DNA of 64,000 bases, taken from the NCBI GenBank assembly GCA_000827325.1, contig KN832876.1:1922001-1986000 (forward strand), read 5' to 3'. Positions 53,827 to 64,000 of the stretch are shown in pieces. The DNA comes from Oidiodendron maius Zn. Its lineage: Eukaryota; Ascomycota; Leotiomycetes; Myxotrichaceae. Every line of letters begins with the position of its first letter. Position 1 is the stretch's first letter. The position numbers and the translations under genes are program-made. The notes beneath the pieces are model-generated. The model ran no database searches. It saw nothing but the letters and a program-made list of their open reading frames with translations, and was not told the origin of the DNA.

Positions 53827-55042
53827 CTTTGAGGAACAGTGGCTGTGGGAGAAGGCAGTCTTATGGACTGGAGATTCTTTGTTAGCTCAATGGTTCATGG
53901 ACGTTGCCCGTTAACGGAATGCTCTTAGAGGGGTGAGGTTCAGTGGAAGGTTCTATCCGCAAAATTTTCTCGGAAGTCTAACATCTTAAATTGTTGAATC
54001 ATCATTACCGGAAGAGGTTTGCACAGCTTGCAAGACTGAATAGGAGAGTAGCGAATTGTGATACTGACCGTTTCAATCTTGCAAAATAAAGATTTGAAAG
54101 CAAAGACGGACTCGAAGCAGACGAGACGAGATGTGTAGAGTGTTGTTGATAAGTGGAGGTATTGAAGGTGCTAGACAATAGCGCGTAGCATTCTCTGCTG
54201 TCTCGTGAATATTCCGCTGAAGGCAATTGGGCCTGCCAGCGTGATCTTGAGGTCGTTGTTTGATACATTTTGAGAGAGTCTTAAAAGAGGGACTCCCCAC
54301 TTCACAAGTTGGCTTTTCCGCCTCTCAGAAATTTTAGTCGGCCGTAGATTTGCCGATTATACCCAGAAGTTTCGGCGGCTGACAAAGGGTATTTACAGAT
54401 GTCCCATTGGTACCATAACCACAAAGGCGATTCCATATCTTTGTAATTGCTTTTGATCGCGAATGTTCAACTCCAACGTTGGGGTCATTGGCTGTTCTAT
54501 TGGCCACGACGTCTCTGATAAATGGTATAAAGGTGGACAAGATAGCCCGTCATAAACTTCCTCTCACACCAACTGCAAGTTCCTGCCGACACCCAACATC
54601 ATGATGGACGATGGAAGACGTGACAGCAATTGGCAGAGCGTAACTTTACTACTGTCTTATATCACCCTGCCTCTCTCAACTCAAAAGCATTCATATCTTG
54701 ACAGTATGAGGTGCACTTGAAATCGCTTCTGTCTATATCTATTCGAAGCTATGCGCTTGCGAAAACAAAGCCCCTCCAGACTATATTGCTCGTCATGACC
54801 TAAATTCCTGATCAGGACAGCTGTACTCTTTGGTACCGGAATCTAGTTGAGAGAGAATCTCCCTTGGGCTATTTTTCTTCTGTCAAAATTCTACTTTACT
54901 TCCTTGACGAAGTCTTAAAAAATATTTAAAAGAATTCCTTCTCACGCCCTGATTTCACTTCTCGAAGACTGGAAGGGATAACAAAGTAGTGAGATCCACC
55001 ACTGCCTCAATCCTGTGGCAAGTCGTGCCGCAGGCCAGCATC
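53827..55042. other. Divergent promoter region, ADE4 and methyltransferase
   Basis: About 1.2 kb between the two start codons. It has only short frames of random composition on either strand. No gene, repeat or RNA was recognised. Confidence 0.55.
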
Positions 55043-58000
55043 ATGGCCCCTCTCCAAAGACGATCCATCATCATTATCGATGACGATGACGGGAGTTTTA
55101 CTGTCTCCGATGAAATTTCGAATATTAGCCATTCCTCCAAACGTAAGCAAGTGTTTCTACAATCATTTAGTATTGAGCCACTTTGATTTGCCTTACTGTA
55201 ACCTTTGCTGCTATTTTAATAAGGTGATTCAAGTTGTCCGAATGGAAACAAAGTATATCCTGCTATCTAAGGCCACTCAGCGTTTCCATTCTGAAAGGGG
55301 CAATATGTGCCTAGTGGCAAGAGCCCGATAATCATGAAGGTATAGCTAATTTGAAAGCAGGATCTCTTGGATCGCTGCCAACTAAACTATTCAACAGACC
55401 GACTACATTGATCAGCCCTTCCTGCCGTGCCACTAACGAAATGGGGCAACTTTGCGCATCAATAACGAAGTTTAATCGTTCTCTACAGAAGAACAGTTCT
55501 ACTATTGCCAGTCTTCCTTCTGCGCCTCTAAATTTGGAAACTTCTAAGTCGACAGCCATGAAGACGCCCACCGTCAGTATTTCAAGTGCAAGCTCCCCAT
55601 TAACAGAAGTCTCTTCAATCGTAAGACTTGGATCAGCTAGACCATCCCAATCACTGTTAAGCTTGCATTCTCCGAATTTACAACTTTCCAAGTCAGGATC
55701 AATGGAAGTCATTACTCACAATCTTATAGAGTTGCGAGAGGATCCGTGGTCCAGGCCGGTCGGCACCAAATCTCCATCTGGCCTATTACAGGATAAGACC
55801 GTTTCAAATCTTAGTCTACTGGAAAGAACGCGGAGTCTGTGCTCTCTGAGTGGAACAGTTGCAACTGAACCCGGGCAGCTGATCGATCTTGACGAAGTTG
55901 AAGAGGAAGAAGACATCTGGGATGACGAACAGCTACAATTTCTTCGCATAGAAGATATATCATTAGGGGATGGGACAAAGCGTAATCAGGAAGCTGCAAC
56001 CAAACCAGGCTGGCTGCTACGCAACCCACCTGTCATGCAGCCTCTGATGAAAATAGAGACCGTTTACCACATGAAATTCCTTCTACGGCCGAAGAAAACC
56101 GTGGAGATCTCTGATGGGGATTTTCTTCACATCACAGATATCATCCGCAACACACTGAGTGGAGAAGTCACATTGCGAGGCATTCGTTACCAGAGGTGTA
56201 ACGCACTGAATGGTATGTTGGAGAGGAAATTAAATGAAATTTGTCTCTTTTACGAGATTGATATTGATGATCCACGCACTCCGAGTGAACAGAGTGCGAT
56301 CGAAGTACCTGTTGAGAAGGTTAATTTCTTGCGCCACATCCGTCGAACAAACCTGTCTTTTCCACTTGGGAGAAACTTTGCAGCAGAACAGTTCCGTTCA
56401 TCTGAGGAGATTGCAGCCGAAGGAGGCTTAACGGCACGCTGGAAGTATACTTGCAAATATCATTCAGCCAATGACAGATATAACAATCGCTGGCTTGAAA
56501 GAAGTTTGGAAACCTTTAGTGAACAGGAATGCACTAATGGATACGGAGTTTCAAATGCTGAAAGACGTTTTCAATGGCGTGGAGAAACCATAATGGGAGG
56601 GTCTCATGTTCCTTCCCTGATGGAAGGAAACTGGACTGGTAGTAATCGAGGACGAAGACATATTAGTATTTCGAGTGAAAATTCCAATTCAGTTCTCCAT
56701 GGATTCTCTGGTCTGCCCAACTTGCCAAAAATTTCAGCAGTATGTCGACACTCTCAGGGTCATTCGATAGCCACATCTGCAAAGCGAGAGAGGTCTCCAG
56801 ATATAATACTCGTCAAGAGTTCTGCTACAACTGAGAACCCCTCAAAGAAGCTGTGCACAGAAAATAGGTTTGATGCAGAGAGCATAAAGCAAAATTCTTC
56901 AAGTCTTCAGATATATGACACGAATCTGGGACGGTTTCAACCCGTGATAGATCTGGAATCAGAGTCTTGTTACAGCAACCAGGCAAATCCAGATTTAAGG
57001 TGCAGCGTTTCATATCCACTTCTGACCCATAGCAATAGTGCTCTGTCAGATATACTGCATCATCCGCCAAGGACAAGTATTTGCTCTGGCATCAACGTCT
57101 GGTCCTCAGAATTAGCGACACCACCCCCTACAGGAATAATGCATCATCGCACTCAGTCAGTCAACGGTCCTGTCATTAGATTTCCAGGCCAAATGCTAAC
57201 GTTCGGCGATGGCTTCTGCGGCGCTGGGGGAACAACCAGAGGAGCAGTTATGGCCGGTTTGAAGGTCAAGTGGGGATTCGATTTTTGGGAGAATGCGTGT
57301 AAAACATGGGAGACCAACTTCAAGGACGCAGCTTGCTACTGTATGCCATCCGATAAGTTTGTTAGAATGGCCCAGAGTTCCAGTGGAGGTGAAGATATAA
57401 AGGTGGATATTCTACACCTCTCTCCGCCATGTCAATACTTTTCTCCCGCTCACACCGTCAATGGAGTTGACGATGAGATGAATACTGCAAGTTTATATGC
57501 TGTACTTGAGGTAGTGAAAGCAGTGAGGCCGAGAGTTGTGACGCTGGAACAGACCTTTGGGATACTTGGTGCGAAATGTCGGTGGTACTTCTCTTCAGTC
57601 ATCCATATGTTCGCAACCCTAAGATTTTCTGTCCGGTGGGCGATTGTGCCTTTATCTACATGGGTATGTGTTTGTCTACAGAGACTTTTCTAAGAATTGG
57701 AGCTGCTAATATACCAGCGCAGGGTCTTCCACAACGGAGGCATCGTTTGATAATAATCGGCGCCTGGTAATTTTTGCGCAATCCTATTATTTCCATGAGT
57801 AAATAACTGACTTACTCAAGTCCAGGAGAGATTCTCCCTACAATGCCTTCGCCAACTCACTCCGAGAGTGGTGAGGGGGGTCTCAAACCTTTTGTGACCG
57901 TCAATGAGACTCTGTCAAAAATACCACCCGACGCAGATCATCATGATCCTGATAGACTTGTCTTTGCAGATGGCAGAGAAATGAGACCTTGGGATGGCAA

Positions 58001-58259
58001 TAAAATCCTCCCACGAGCGATGACTACAAGTGGCGGCCAAAACTACCATCCTTCAGGCACTCGAGACTTCACCCTAAGAGAATATGCTTGTCTTCAAGGT
58101 TTTCCTATAAACCATGCGTTTGTAGGATCTGGTATAAAGAAACAAATTGGAAATGCAGTGCCACCATGTGTGGCTAAAGTTTTATTCAAGTCTATTAAGA
58201 GGAACTTGGACGAAGCTGACGGGGTTGTGGCAGCTCAAGATTTCGTGTTAATCGAGTAA
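55043..58259 (+). CDS. rid: RID/Masc1-type C5 cytosine DNA methyltransferase
   Basis: RID-type enzymes are putative cytosine methyltransferases needed in Neurospora for repeat-induced point mutation, the sexual-cycle mutation of duplicated DNA. The exons are 55043-55142, 55361-57663, 57723-57766 and 57821-58259, giving 961 residues. The N-terminus is Asp/Ser-rich and disordered. A BAH-like region lies around residues 285-400 (DFLHITDII, LNEICLFYEIDIDD). The catalytic core starts near 649: motif I DGFCGAGGTTRGA, motif IV SPPCQYFSP with the catalytic cysteine, motif VI LEQTFGI (EQT in place of the common ENV, characteristic of the RID group), motif VIII QRRHRLIIIGA, then REYACLQGFP and IGNAVPP. 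No break is seen, so the gene looks intact. The 218-nt first intron may hide a short exon. Confidence 0.9.
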
Positions 58260-59372
58260 ATTGAAGAACTGTCTGAAGTGACTACCCTACCCTATTTTCA
58301 TGGTCTAGCTCCAACACAGTATGCCAAGAGCCCTTCCCTCACAGAATAATTCTAGACGATGTATGATTCGCCAGTCTTCGAAATTAGTTCTCCTGTAGCT
58401 TAAATAGTTAGTAAGAGACCTTTACTAACTATTCGCCAGGAAGAGGGGGAAATTAATGTCGTCTTGCTCAGTGATCTTGGTAGAAACGTTCATAACTCTT
58501 AGAGTTCACTATTTTCAGTGCATTGTTTATAATCATAGCAAAGTGATACAGAAATATAATCAGAGATATACGAAGAGAAGAAAATTGGAACATACATATT
58601 CAGCGATTTCCATATTCATCTCTGACTAAGTCCCTTATTAGTATCGTGGTACCAATTAGTATATATAGCAAGGCTGCTAGCAATTGAGAGTATAAGATCG
58701 TGTAGCAACATCATCATCGATACAATGGACAGATGTACTTAGAGAATCCTAAATCGTTCTTCATTAGGTCAGCCAAAGTCTCTGCATTTGTAAATAAGAA
58801 AGCTTAGGCTCGATAAAAGAGTTCAGAATATGTAAGATTGAATGTCATCCACTCATAAGATATAGCTACCCCGGCGAGGGTGCCATCATAACGAGGTCGA
58901 TCGCAAATTATATCATCATGAAAGGAAAGTGTAAGACAGACAGAAGGAGTGTTTGCAAACGTACAGTTTCAAGTTGGCTCGATGAATTGAGAGAAAATAA
59001 AAGAACGAATATGAACGGCATTTGCAGCATGTCCAAGACCTTGACATACTATGCCCGGACAGAATGGTCTCCCTCGTTGTTAGTATCGTCGGTTGGAGAT
59101 AGATTCTGGAGACTCGGAAAATTTTGGAAGTCCAAGAGCTGGAGGAATTTTGAGGCTAAACGGATGCATTAATGCCTGAGGCCACAAATAAAATTTTAGG
59201 GTTCCCGATTCTCGCTAACGCACACACGAATAATCCATCTCCGACTTTCGAAGTCAAGACCATCGCAATACCAATCGGCACCTCTTTTCGACAAATCGCC
59301 CAGTACGTTCTCTTCAGTCTGTCGCGGGGCACGAATCTCACAACTAACATACTGTCTTCAGCATCAGCCAAA
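58260..59372. other. AT-rich intergenic region upstream of RPL14
   Basis: About 1.1 kb with many TA-rich stretches and only short frames. The frame of RPL14 is open back to 59172, but no family-like sequence precedes its start. No gene is supported. Confidence 0.55.
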
Positions 59373-59871
59373 ATGGGTGACGCAGACATCAAGACATCGT
59401 CGTGGAGACTGGTGGAGGTCGGGCGTGTTGTCCTTGTCCATGGAGGTCCTTCGGACGGCAAGCTGGCAACTATTGTTGAGATCATCGATCATAAGCGTGT
59501 ATGTGGCACCTTCATGTGGTTGGATATTAGTGGCGCCAGTACTGACCGCCATGTAGGCTCTCATTGATGGCTCATCAACAGATTCCAAGGCCGCCGTTCC
59601 CCGTCAATCTATCGCCCTCGCAAAACTCATCCTCACTCCCCTCGTTCTGGAGAAACTTCCACGAGGCGCACGAACTGGCGTAGTCAAGGCGCAATGGGAG
59701 AAGGCTGGTATCGATGCGAAGTGGCAAGAGAGCGCCTGGGCTAAGAAGCGCGCCCAGAAGGAGCGGAGACGGGCTTTGACAGATTTCGAGCGATTCAAGG
59801 TCATGAAATTGAGGAAGCAAACGCGTTTCGAGGTCCGGAAGTCCTTGGCTAAGGTCAAGGCTGCTTCGTAG
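59373..59871 (+). CDS. RPL14: 60S ribosomal protein L14 (eL14)
   Basis: This eukaryote-specific large-subunit ribosomal protein has exons 59373-59498 and 59557-59871, giving 146 residues. The N-terminal SH3-like barrel reads [18 protein letters not shown] and [17 protein letters not shown], the latter crossing the junction. The basic helical end shows [19 protein letters not shown] and [12 protein letters not shown]. The 58-nt intron has a GTATGT donor and a TAG acceptor and is in phase 0. The start MGDADIK is as in other fungi. A 5' UTR intron, common in ribosomal protein genes, was not identified. Confidence 0.95.
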
Positions 59872-60514
59872 AGGGTTTGTATTTGGGATTGTGGGCATGA
59901 ATGCATGGGGTTGCTGGATTCCTCGACTTCCTAGGGAGCTTTGTATCCTACGTCAATTTCGACAGGCGTATAGAGCATATGGACTTCAAAAGACATTATA
60001 TTGCTGCTATGGAGGTAACAAAGAAGTGATTGGCTGTGGTATGAGTGAAATGCCAGATTGTGTAGATTGAGGCTCTCCAAAAAATATCCTTTAAACCAAG
60101 CAGTGATTTGATAATTATGAAGTATGGCACCTATCACACTCAGTATTAAATGCATGTCTCCAAAAATTGGTTAGATCATTTTGTTGCTGTAGAATTAATC
60201 ATGTCGAGTACTTTTCATCGTTCATGCCTCGTCTTTGGCCGAACCGCAAGCTAATTCTTAGCGAACATCCAACCCTAAAAGCTCATCCGATCTGGAAGCA
60301 TCAACGAGGAGACTCTACGTCGAAATCAAGGACTAGCCAAGGTTAGTTTATGTCCCTTTCCACAGGTGGTGTATGCGAGTATGTTGTCATCCAGCAGTCT
60401 CTGAGCCTTGACCCGCAACTGCGCGCACACGAGAATATTCAAAAATTTCGCGACATTAACATCACCGTCCAGAGTCCTCTGCTAACTTTCCAAGTACAGA
60501 CACAGCTGCCCAAC
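59872..60514. other. Intergenic between RPL14 and EGD2
   Basis: About 640 bp. The EGD2 frame is open back to 60350, but that part is taken as leader. Otherwise nothing is recognised. Confidence 0.6.
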
Positions 60515-61371
60515 ATGTCAAACCCACGCATCGAAGAGCTTCCTGATGACGAACCCACCAAGCAGGTCACCGCTGAAGAGGAAGGGTCCGATAGCTCTGA
60601 CTCGGAGGTTGAGGCGGGCGAAGGTATTCCCGCAGGAGCTGGCGCTGTCGTCCACTCTCGCAATGAGAAGAAAGCAAGGAAGTCAATTGCCAAGCTTGGT
60701 CTGACCAGAGTCCCTGGTATCACCCGCGTTACTCTCAGACGTCCAAAGAACGTTAGTATTCCCTGCAATTCCACCTCTGTCTCTTAGGAGATTGCAGCAC
60801 AATATAATTACAGATTTCTCTGTCGCCAGGAAGAGAGTGACTGGAGGAGGATCGGCCTGGTGTATACCTCAATGATTGTTACAAACTATAAACTGGGCAC
60901 GTTCTAACCATCTTTCACTTTAGATTCTCTTCGTTATCAACAACCCCGAGGTCTACAAGTCCCCCTCTAGCAACACGTACATGTAAGGAAATTCTATTTC
61001 ATGGGAAAATCGATATACTAATATGTTCTTACAGCGTTTTCGGAGAAGCTAAGATTGAGGATCTCAACTCTCAGGCGCAGATCTCCGCCGCTCAACAATT
61101 GGCGGCCCAGGAGGCACACGATCATGCCGGACACGACCACGCTGGACATGACCATACCCACGACCATGGCAAGGGCAAAGCCGTTGATACTAGCGATGCC
61201 AAGAAGGAAGAGGAAGAAGACGACGGAGAAGAGGTCGACGCAACGGGACTGGAGGATAAAGATATCGAGCTAGTCATGACCCAGGCTAGTGTCTCGCGGA
61301 ACAAGGCTATCAAGGCGCTGAAAGAGAATGACAATGACATAGTCAACTCCATCATGGCTCTGAGCATATAG
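60515..61371 (+). CDS. EGD2: Nascent polypeptide-associated complex subunit alpha
   Basis: NAC alpha binds ribosomes with NAC beta and shields new chains from wrong targeting to the ER or mitochondria. The exons are 60515-60751, 60924-60982 and 61035-61371, giving 210 residues. An acidic N-terminus ([13 protein letters not shown]) is followed by the ribosome-contact and NAC domain ([45 protein letters not shown]). A His/Asp-rich linker ([18 protein letters not shown]) could bind metal. The C-terminal UBA domain reads [20 protein letters not shown]. The first intron is longer than most here (172 nt, GTTAGT donor). Confidence 0.95.
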
Positions 61372-61855
61372 AGAAGACTCTGACAGGTTGGAGATTCCTT
61401 GCCCGGTCTGGCCTGGTTCTGTAGTTACAGGAGGATAGTTGACAATAGGTGACCCACACGCCGGGCAATGGTTCAAAGGCACTTGTATTCCCGTCACGAC
61501 TTGTATCATGAAATTCATAACAATCCAGTGACTTCAGATTGTCCTAGCTCATTGAGATGTGTACATGTTGAGTTATACCATCCTCTCTGCAAAGAGGGCG
61601 CTGATTCTTGACACTGAACTTACTTCGCCTGGAACATTGCTCTTACAACATTTTGAGCTTCAGTTCATTACGATCACAATTTTAACTTGTGCCTATTTTT
61701 CATGTTGCCTTAAGGTATGCTATACCTCATCGGCAACATGAACCCAATCACGTGATATACACCTAGCTTTGCCGAGCCATTCTCGTTCAGCTTTTCGACG
61801 ACGAACCCGAAAACACCAACTCTCCCATTCCGTCAATCGCCTCACAACTATCACA
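61372..61855. other. Intergenic between EGD2 and ATP7
   Basis: About 480 bp with no credible frame. Confidence 0.6.
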
Positions 61856-62633
61856 ATGGCAGCCGGAGTAAGTACAAGTGTTAATGCACCGTTCCTTCTT
61901 TCCACCTAGCCACCTGCTGGTGTCGCGCAGCAAGCTCAATTCGCTTGGAGACCTGACTCCTCCATTCATGCTGCAGGTTAGTAGCTAACATTTCATCTCC
62001 TTCTAGCGCAGTGCAGCTCTCAAACTCGACTGGGCCAAAGTGACCAGCTCACTCGGCCTTCGCGGTCAAACTGCGACCTCCCTGCAGGCATTTAAGAAGC
62101 GCAGCGAAGACGCCCGCCGCCGTGTTCAAGCTCTCTCGGAACAACCGCAAACGGTGGACTTCGCCCAATACCGCTCTCTGCTGAAGAACCAGGCTGTTGT
62201 CGACGAGATCGAGAAATACTTCAGCACTTTCAAGCCCGCAACTTACGATGTTGCAAGACAGATCAAGGCAATTGAGGCCTTCGAGGCTCAGGCTGTGAAG
62301 AACGCGGAGGAGACTAAGGGTCGCGTTGATCTGGAGTTGAAGGATTTGGAGAAGACACTGAAGAACATTGAGGAGGCCAGGCCATTTGAAGATCTCACTG
62401 TGGTATGTACTGCTTGGATGATGAGACATATCATGGCTGGAGCTAATACGTGTGCGTTATAGGATGACGTTGCCGCGGCCCGCCCTGATATCGACGAGAA
62501 GACTTCCCAACTCGTTTCTAAGGGACGCTGGTCTGTACCAGGATATAAGGTACCTGTCTATTTCGGAATTAACCACTGGAGACTGCGACTAATAAGTGAA
62601 CAGGAAAAATTCGGCGACCTTTCCATCCTATAG
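61856..62633 (+). CDS. ATP7: Mitochondrial ATP synthase subunit d
   Basis: Subunit d is part of the peripheral stalk of F1Fo-ATP synthase on the matrix side of the inner membrane. The exons are 61856-61867 (12 nt), 62007-62402, 62463-62549 and 62604-62633, giving 174 residues, the usual size. The joined start reads [16 protein letters not shown]. The helical body shows [18 protein letters not shown] and [17 protein letters not shown]. The end reads [11 protein letters not shown] then EKFGDLSIL. All junctions are in phase 0. The first intron (139 nt) is relatively long. Confidence 0.95.
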
Positions 62634-63008
62634 ACGGTCCTCTCCTGTTCTTTCCTATGTCCCATGTACTAGTGTAAATAACGAGCCCATAGAAGGAAGA
62701 GAAGCCGTTGAATTATTCTTATTAGCACGTAATGTGACACTAAAACTAGGTAATAATTTCCTCTCAAACAGTGAGGCAAGTGCAAATTAGAAACCAGAGC
62801 TATATTTGTGTCTTGCTGCGAATAACCCTTTTAGATACCACACAATGGCCAAAGATGCAAAAAGTTGTGTAGGCTTGTATATCCTTGGTCAAGGTCATGA
62901 TGCCTAAATCCACCAAGGGAGTACTCCAGCATACGTGTTGACCCGAATTCACCAACTTTTTATTTCAATATATCTCGTTATGATCTATCTCTCTATATGC
63001 TTTTTCGT
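62634..63008. other. Intergenic, convergent ATP7 and transporter ends
   Basis: About 375 bp, AT-rich, no frame of note. Confidence 0.6.
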
Positions 63009-63983
63009 CTAATCATCAACAGGTGCAAACCTAGATTTCCTTCTCAAGGCTAAGCCATATTTCATGAATATGAATGGCACAGGTATTGCAATTACTGCGA
63101 TACCGCCAAGAATAGACACGGCAGGGCCAACGCCTAAATTATGGAACATGGGTGATGCTACCAGCGGGAACGCAGCCGCTAAAATGCTCCGTAGGAAAGT
63201 GTTTCCGGACACCGCGCTTGCGGCGTATAGTTGGTATGTATCGACTAAGAAATTTATACACTGTTGGAAGATGATGTTGAATCCGGAACCTATAAACACA
63301 GCTGCAACGACGGGTGCTGGCCCTGTAAGTTATATTAGCACGATATCTCACTAGGAGATTAACTGAAATATATAGGAACACCTACAAGGGATTTTTGGGT
63401 CTGCTGTCCATCCAAACCAAAATAATCCAATTGCGAACAGAATGCCCCCTACAGCCATTGGCGCACACCGCGCTTCAGGCACTGGCTTGCCTCCGTGGGC
63501 ATCCACAATTCTGGCATATCGCGGTTGGTTTGACAAGTTGATCCCAATTGCCGCGCAGACTCCTACAAATAGACCAAGAAACGGTAAAGAACCAATCACA
63601 GGACTGTATCCGCGATTCTCTTGAAAAACAATAGGAAAAACTTCAAGTGTCATGTATAGCAACGCATACACAAACGAAGCATATAAAGCTATGCATGTGA
63701 CCATTGGTTCTGTGGTGAGCATCATTATAGGCCGTGAGAAATGCTTCGTAATTATGGTCTTTGGAGATAGCTTGATTTTCTCCTGTGGATGAAAGTATCG
63801 TTCATTTCCGGTCTCTTTGCGCAGACGCTGCGCCTTTCTTTTCAACAGTACTGGTGCATACGTCTCCGGAAGGAAGAAGAAGGTAACCAGTACAATAGTG
63901 AACGTCCAAATTGCTTCAAGGTATTCTGTCCAGCGCCAGCCAAGGTGATGATTGACAACCAAAGAAGAACCTATAAGCGGACC
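63009..63983 (-). CDS. MFS drug:proton antiporter-like transporter, 5' part beyond window
   Basis: This is the C-terminal half or more of a major facilitator superfamily transporter of the fungal multidrug type (DHA1-like). The visible exons on minus are 63983-63386 and 63322-63009. A likely acceptor (TAG, 63986-63984) marks where an earlier exon, outside the window, would join. Sequence features are VVNHHLGWRWTEYLEAI (the end of the first half), the loop FLPETYAPVLLKRKAQRLRK, and several hydrophobic helices (IALYASFVYALLYM, PFLGLFVGVCAAIGI, MAVGGILFAIGLFWFGW, SILGGIAVIAIPVPFIFM). The last intron (63385-63323) rejoins DPKIPW to PAPVVAAVFIG. The protein ends RKSRFAPVDD. The substrate cannot be told from the visible part. 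Confidence 0.88.
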
Positions 63984-64000
63984 CTATTTATAATCAGTGA

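Overview
The window is nuclear DNA from a filamentous ascomycete (Pezizomycotina). The genes are compact and spliced, with introns mostly of 45-60 nt that have GTANGT/GTGAGN donors, CTAAC/CTGAC-like branch points and CAG/TAG acceptors. The gene set includes an NRC-2 type AGC kinase, a bifunctional arginine-6 enzyme, a FluG-like glutamine synthetase and a RID/Masc1-type cytosine methyltransferase. A placement near Leotiomycetes is my inference from the overall look of the proteins and was not tested. No bacterial operon, CRISPR array, rRNA, convincing tRNA or transposon was found.

Layout, left to right: TFB4 (minus, cut by the left edge) faces away from the UCS-domain myosin chaperone (plus). 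Then come the NRC-2 kinase (minus), a 1101-residue low-complexity protein with an eIF4E-binding-like motif (minus), and a two-exon 121-residue Cys/Trp-rich protein (minus). PRP43 (minus) is paired divergently with TAF10 (plus). A four-exon mitochondrial RSM19 (minus) is paired divergently with MRE11 (plus). TBF1 (minus) and an aldehyde dehydrogenase (plus) follow. PPG1 phosphatase (minus) is paired divergently with UPF3 (plus). The v-SNARE SNC1, ARG5,6, a small secreted protein and a six-hairpin-type glycosidase are all plus. An SDR (minus) is divergent from a glutamine-synthetase-like gene (plus), followed by a FAT1-type acyl-CoA synthetase (plus). ADE4 (minus) is divergent from the RID-type methyltransferase (plus). 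RPL14, EGD2 (NAC alpha) and ATP7 follow on plus, and an MFS transporter (minus) runs off the right edge.

Most of the window is conserved housekeeping: transcription (TFIIH, TFIID), splicing and ribosome biogenesis (Prp43), mRNA decay (Upf3), telomere and DNA repair (Tbf1, Mre11), secretion, translation, and arginine and purine synthesis. Close head-to-head pairs with 180-300 bp between start codons recur: TFB4/UCS, PRP43/TAF10, RSM19/MRE11 and PPG1/UPF3. The accessory-looking stretch is about 41.2-51.6 kb: secreted protein, glycosidase, SDR, glutamine-synthetase-like enzyme and acyl-CoA synthetase.

The least explained items are the candidate eIF4E-binding protein, the small Cys/Trp protein, two probable GC-AG introns, a 16-nt microexon in RSM19, the RID-type enzyme, and a signal-peptide-like short ORF upstream of the glycosidase. 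Exon models were built by eye from reading frame, splice motifs and family resemblance. Every spliced model given here keeps frame across its junctions.
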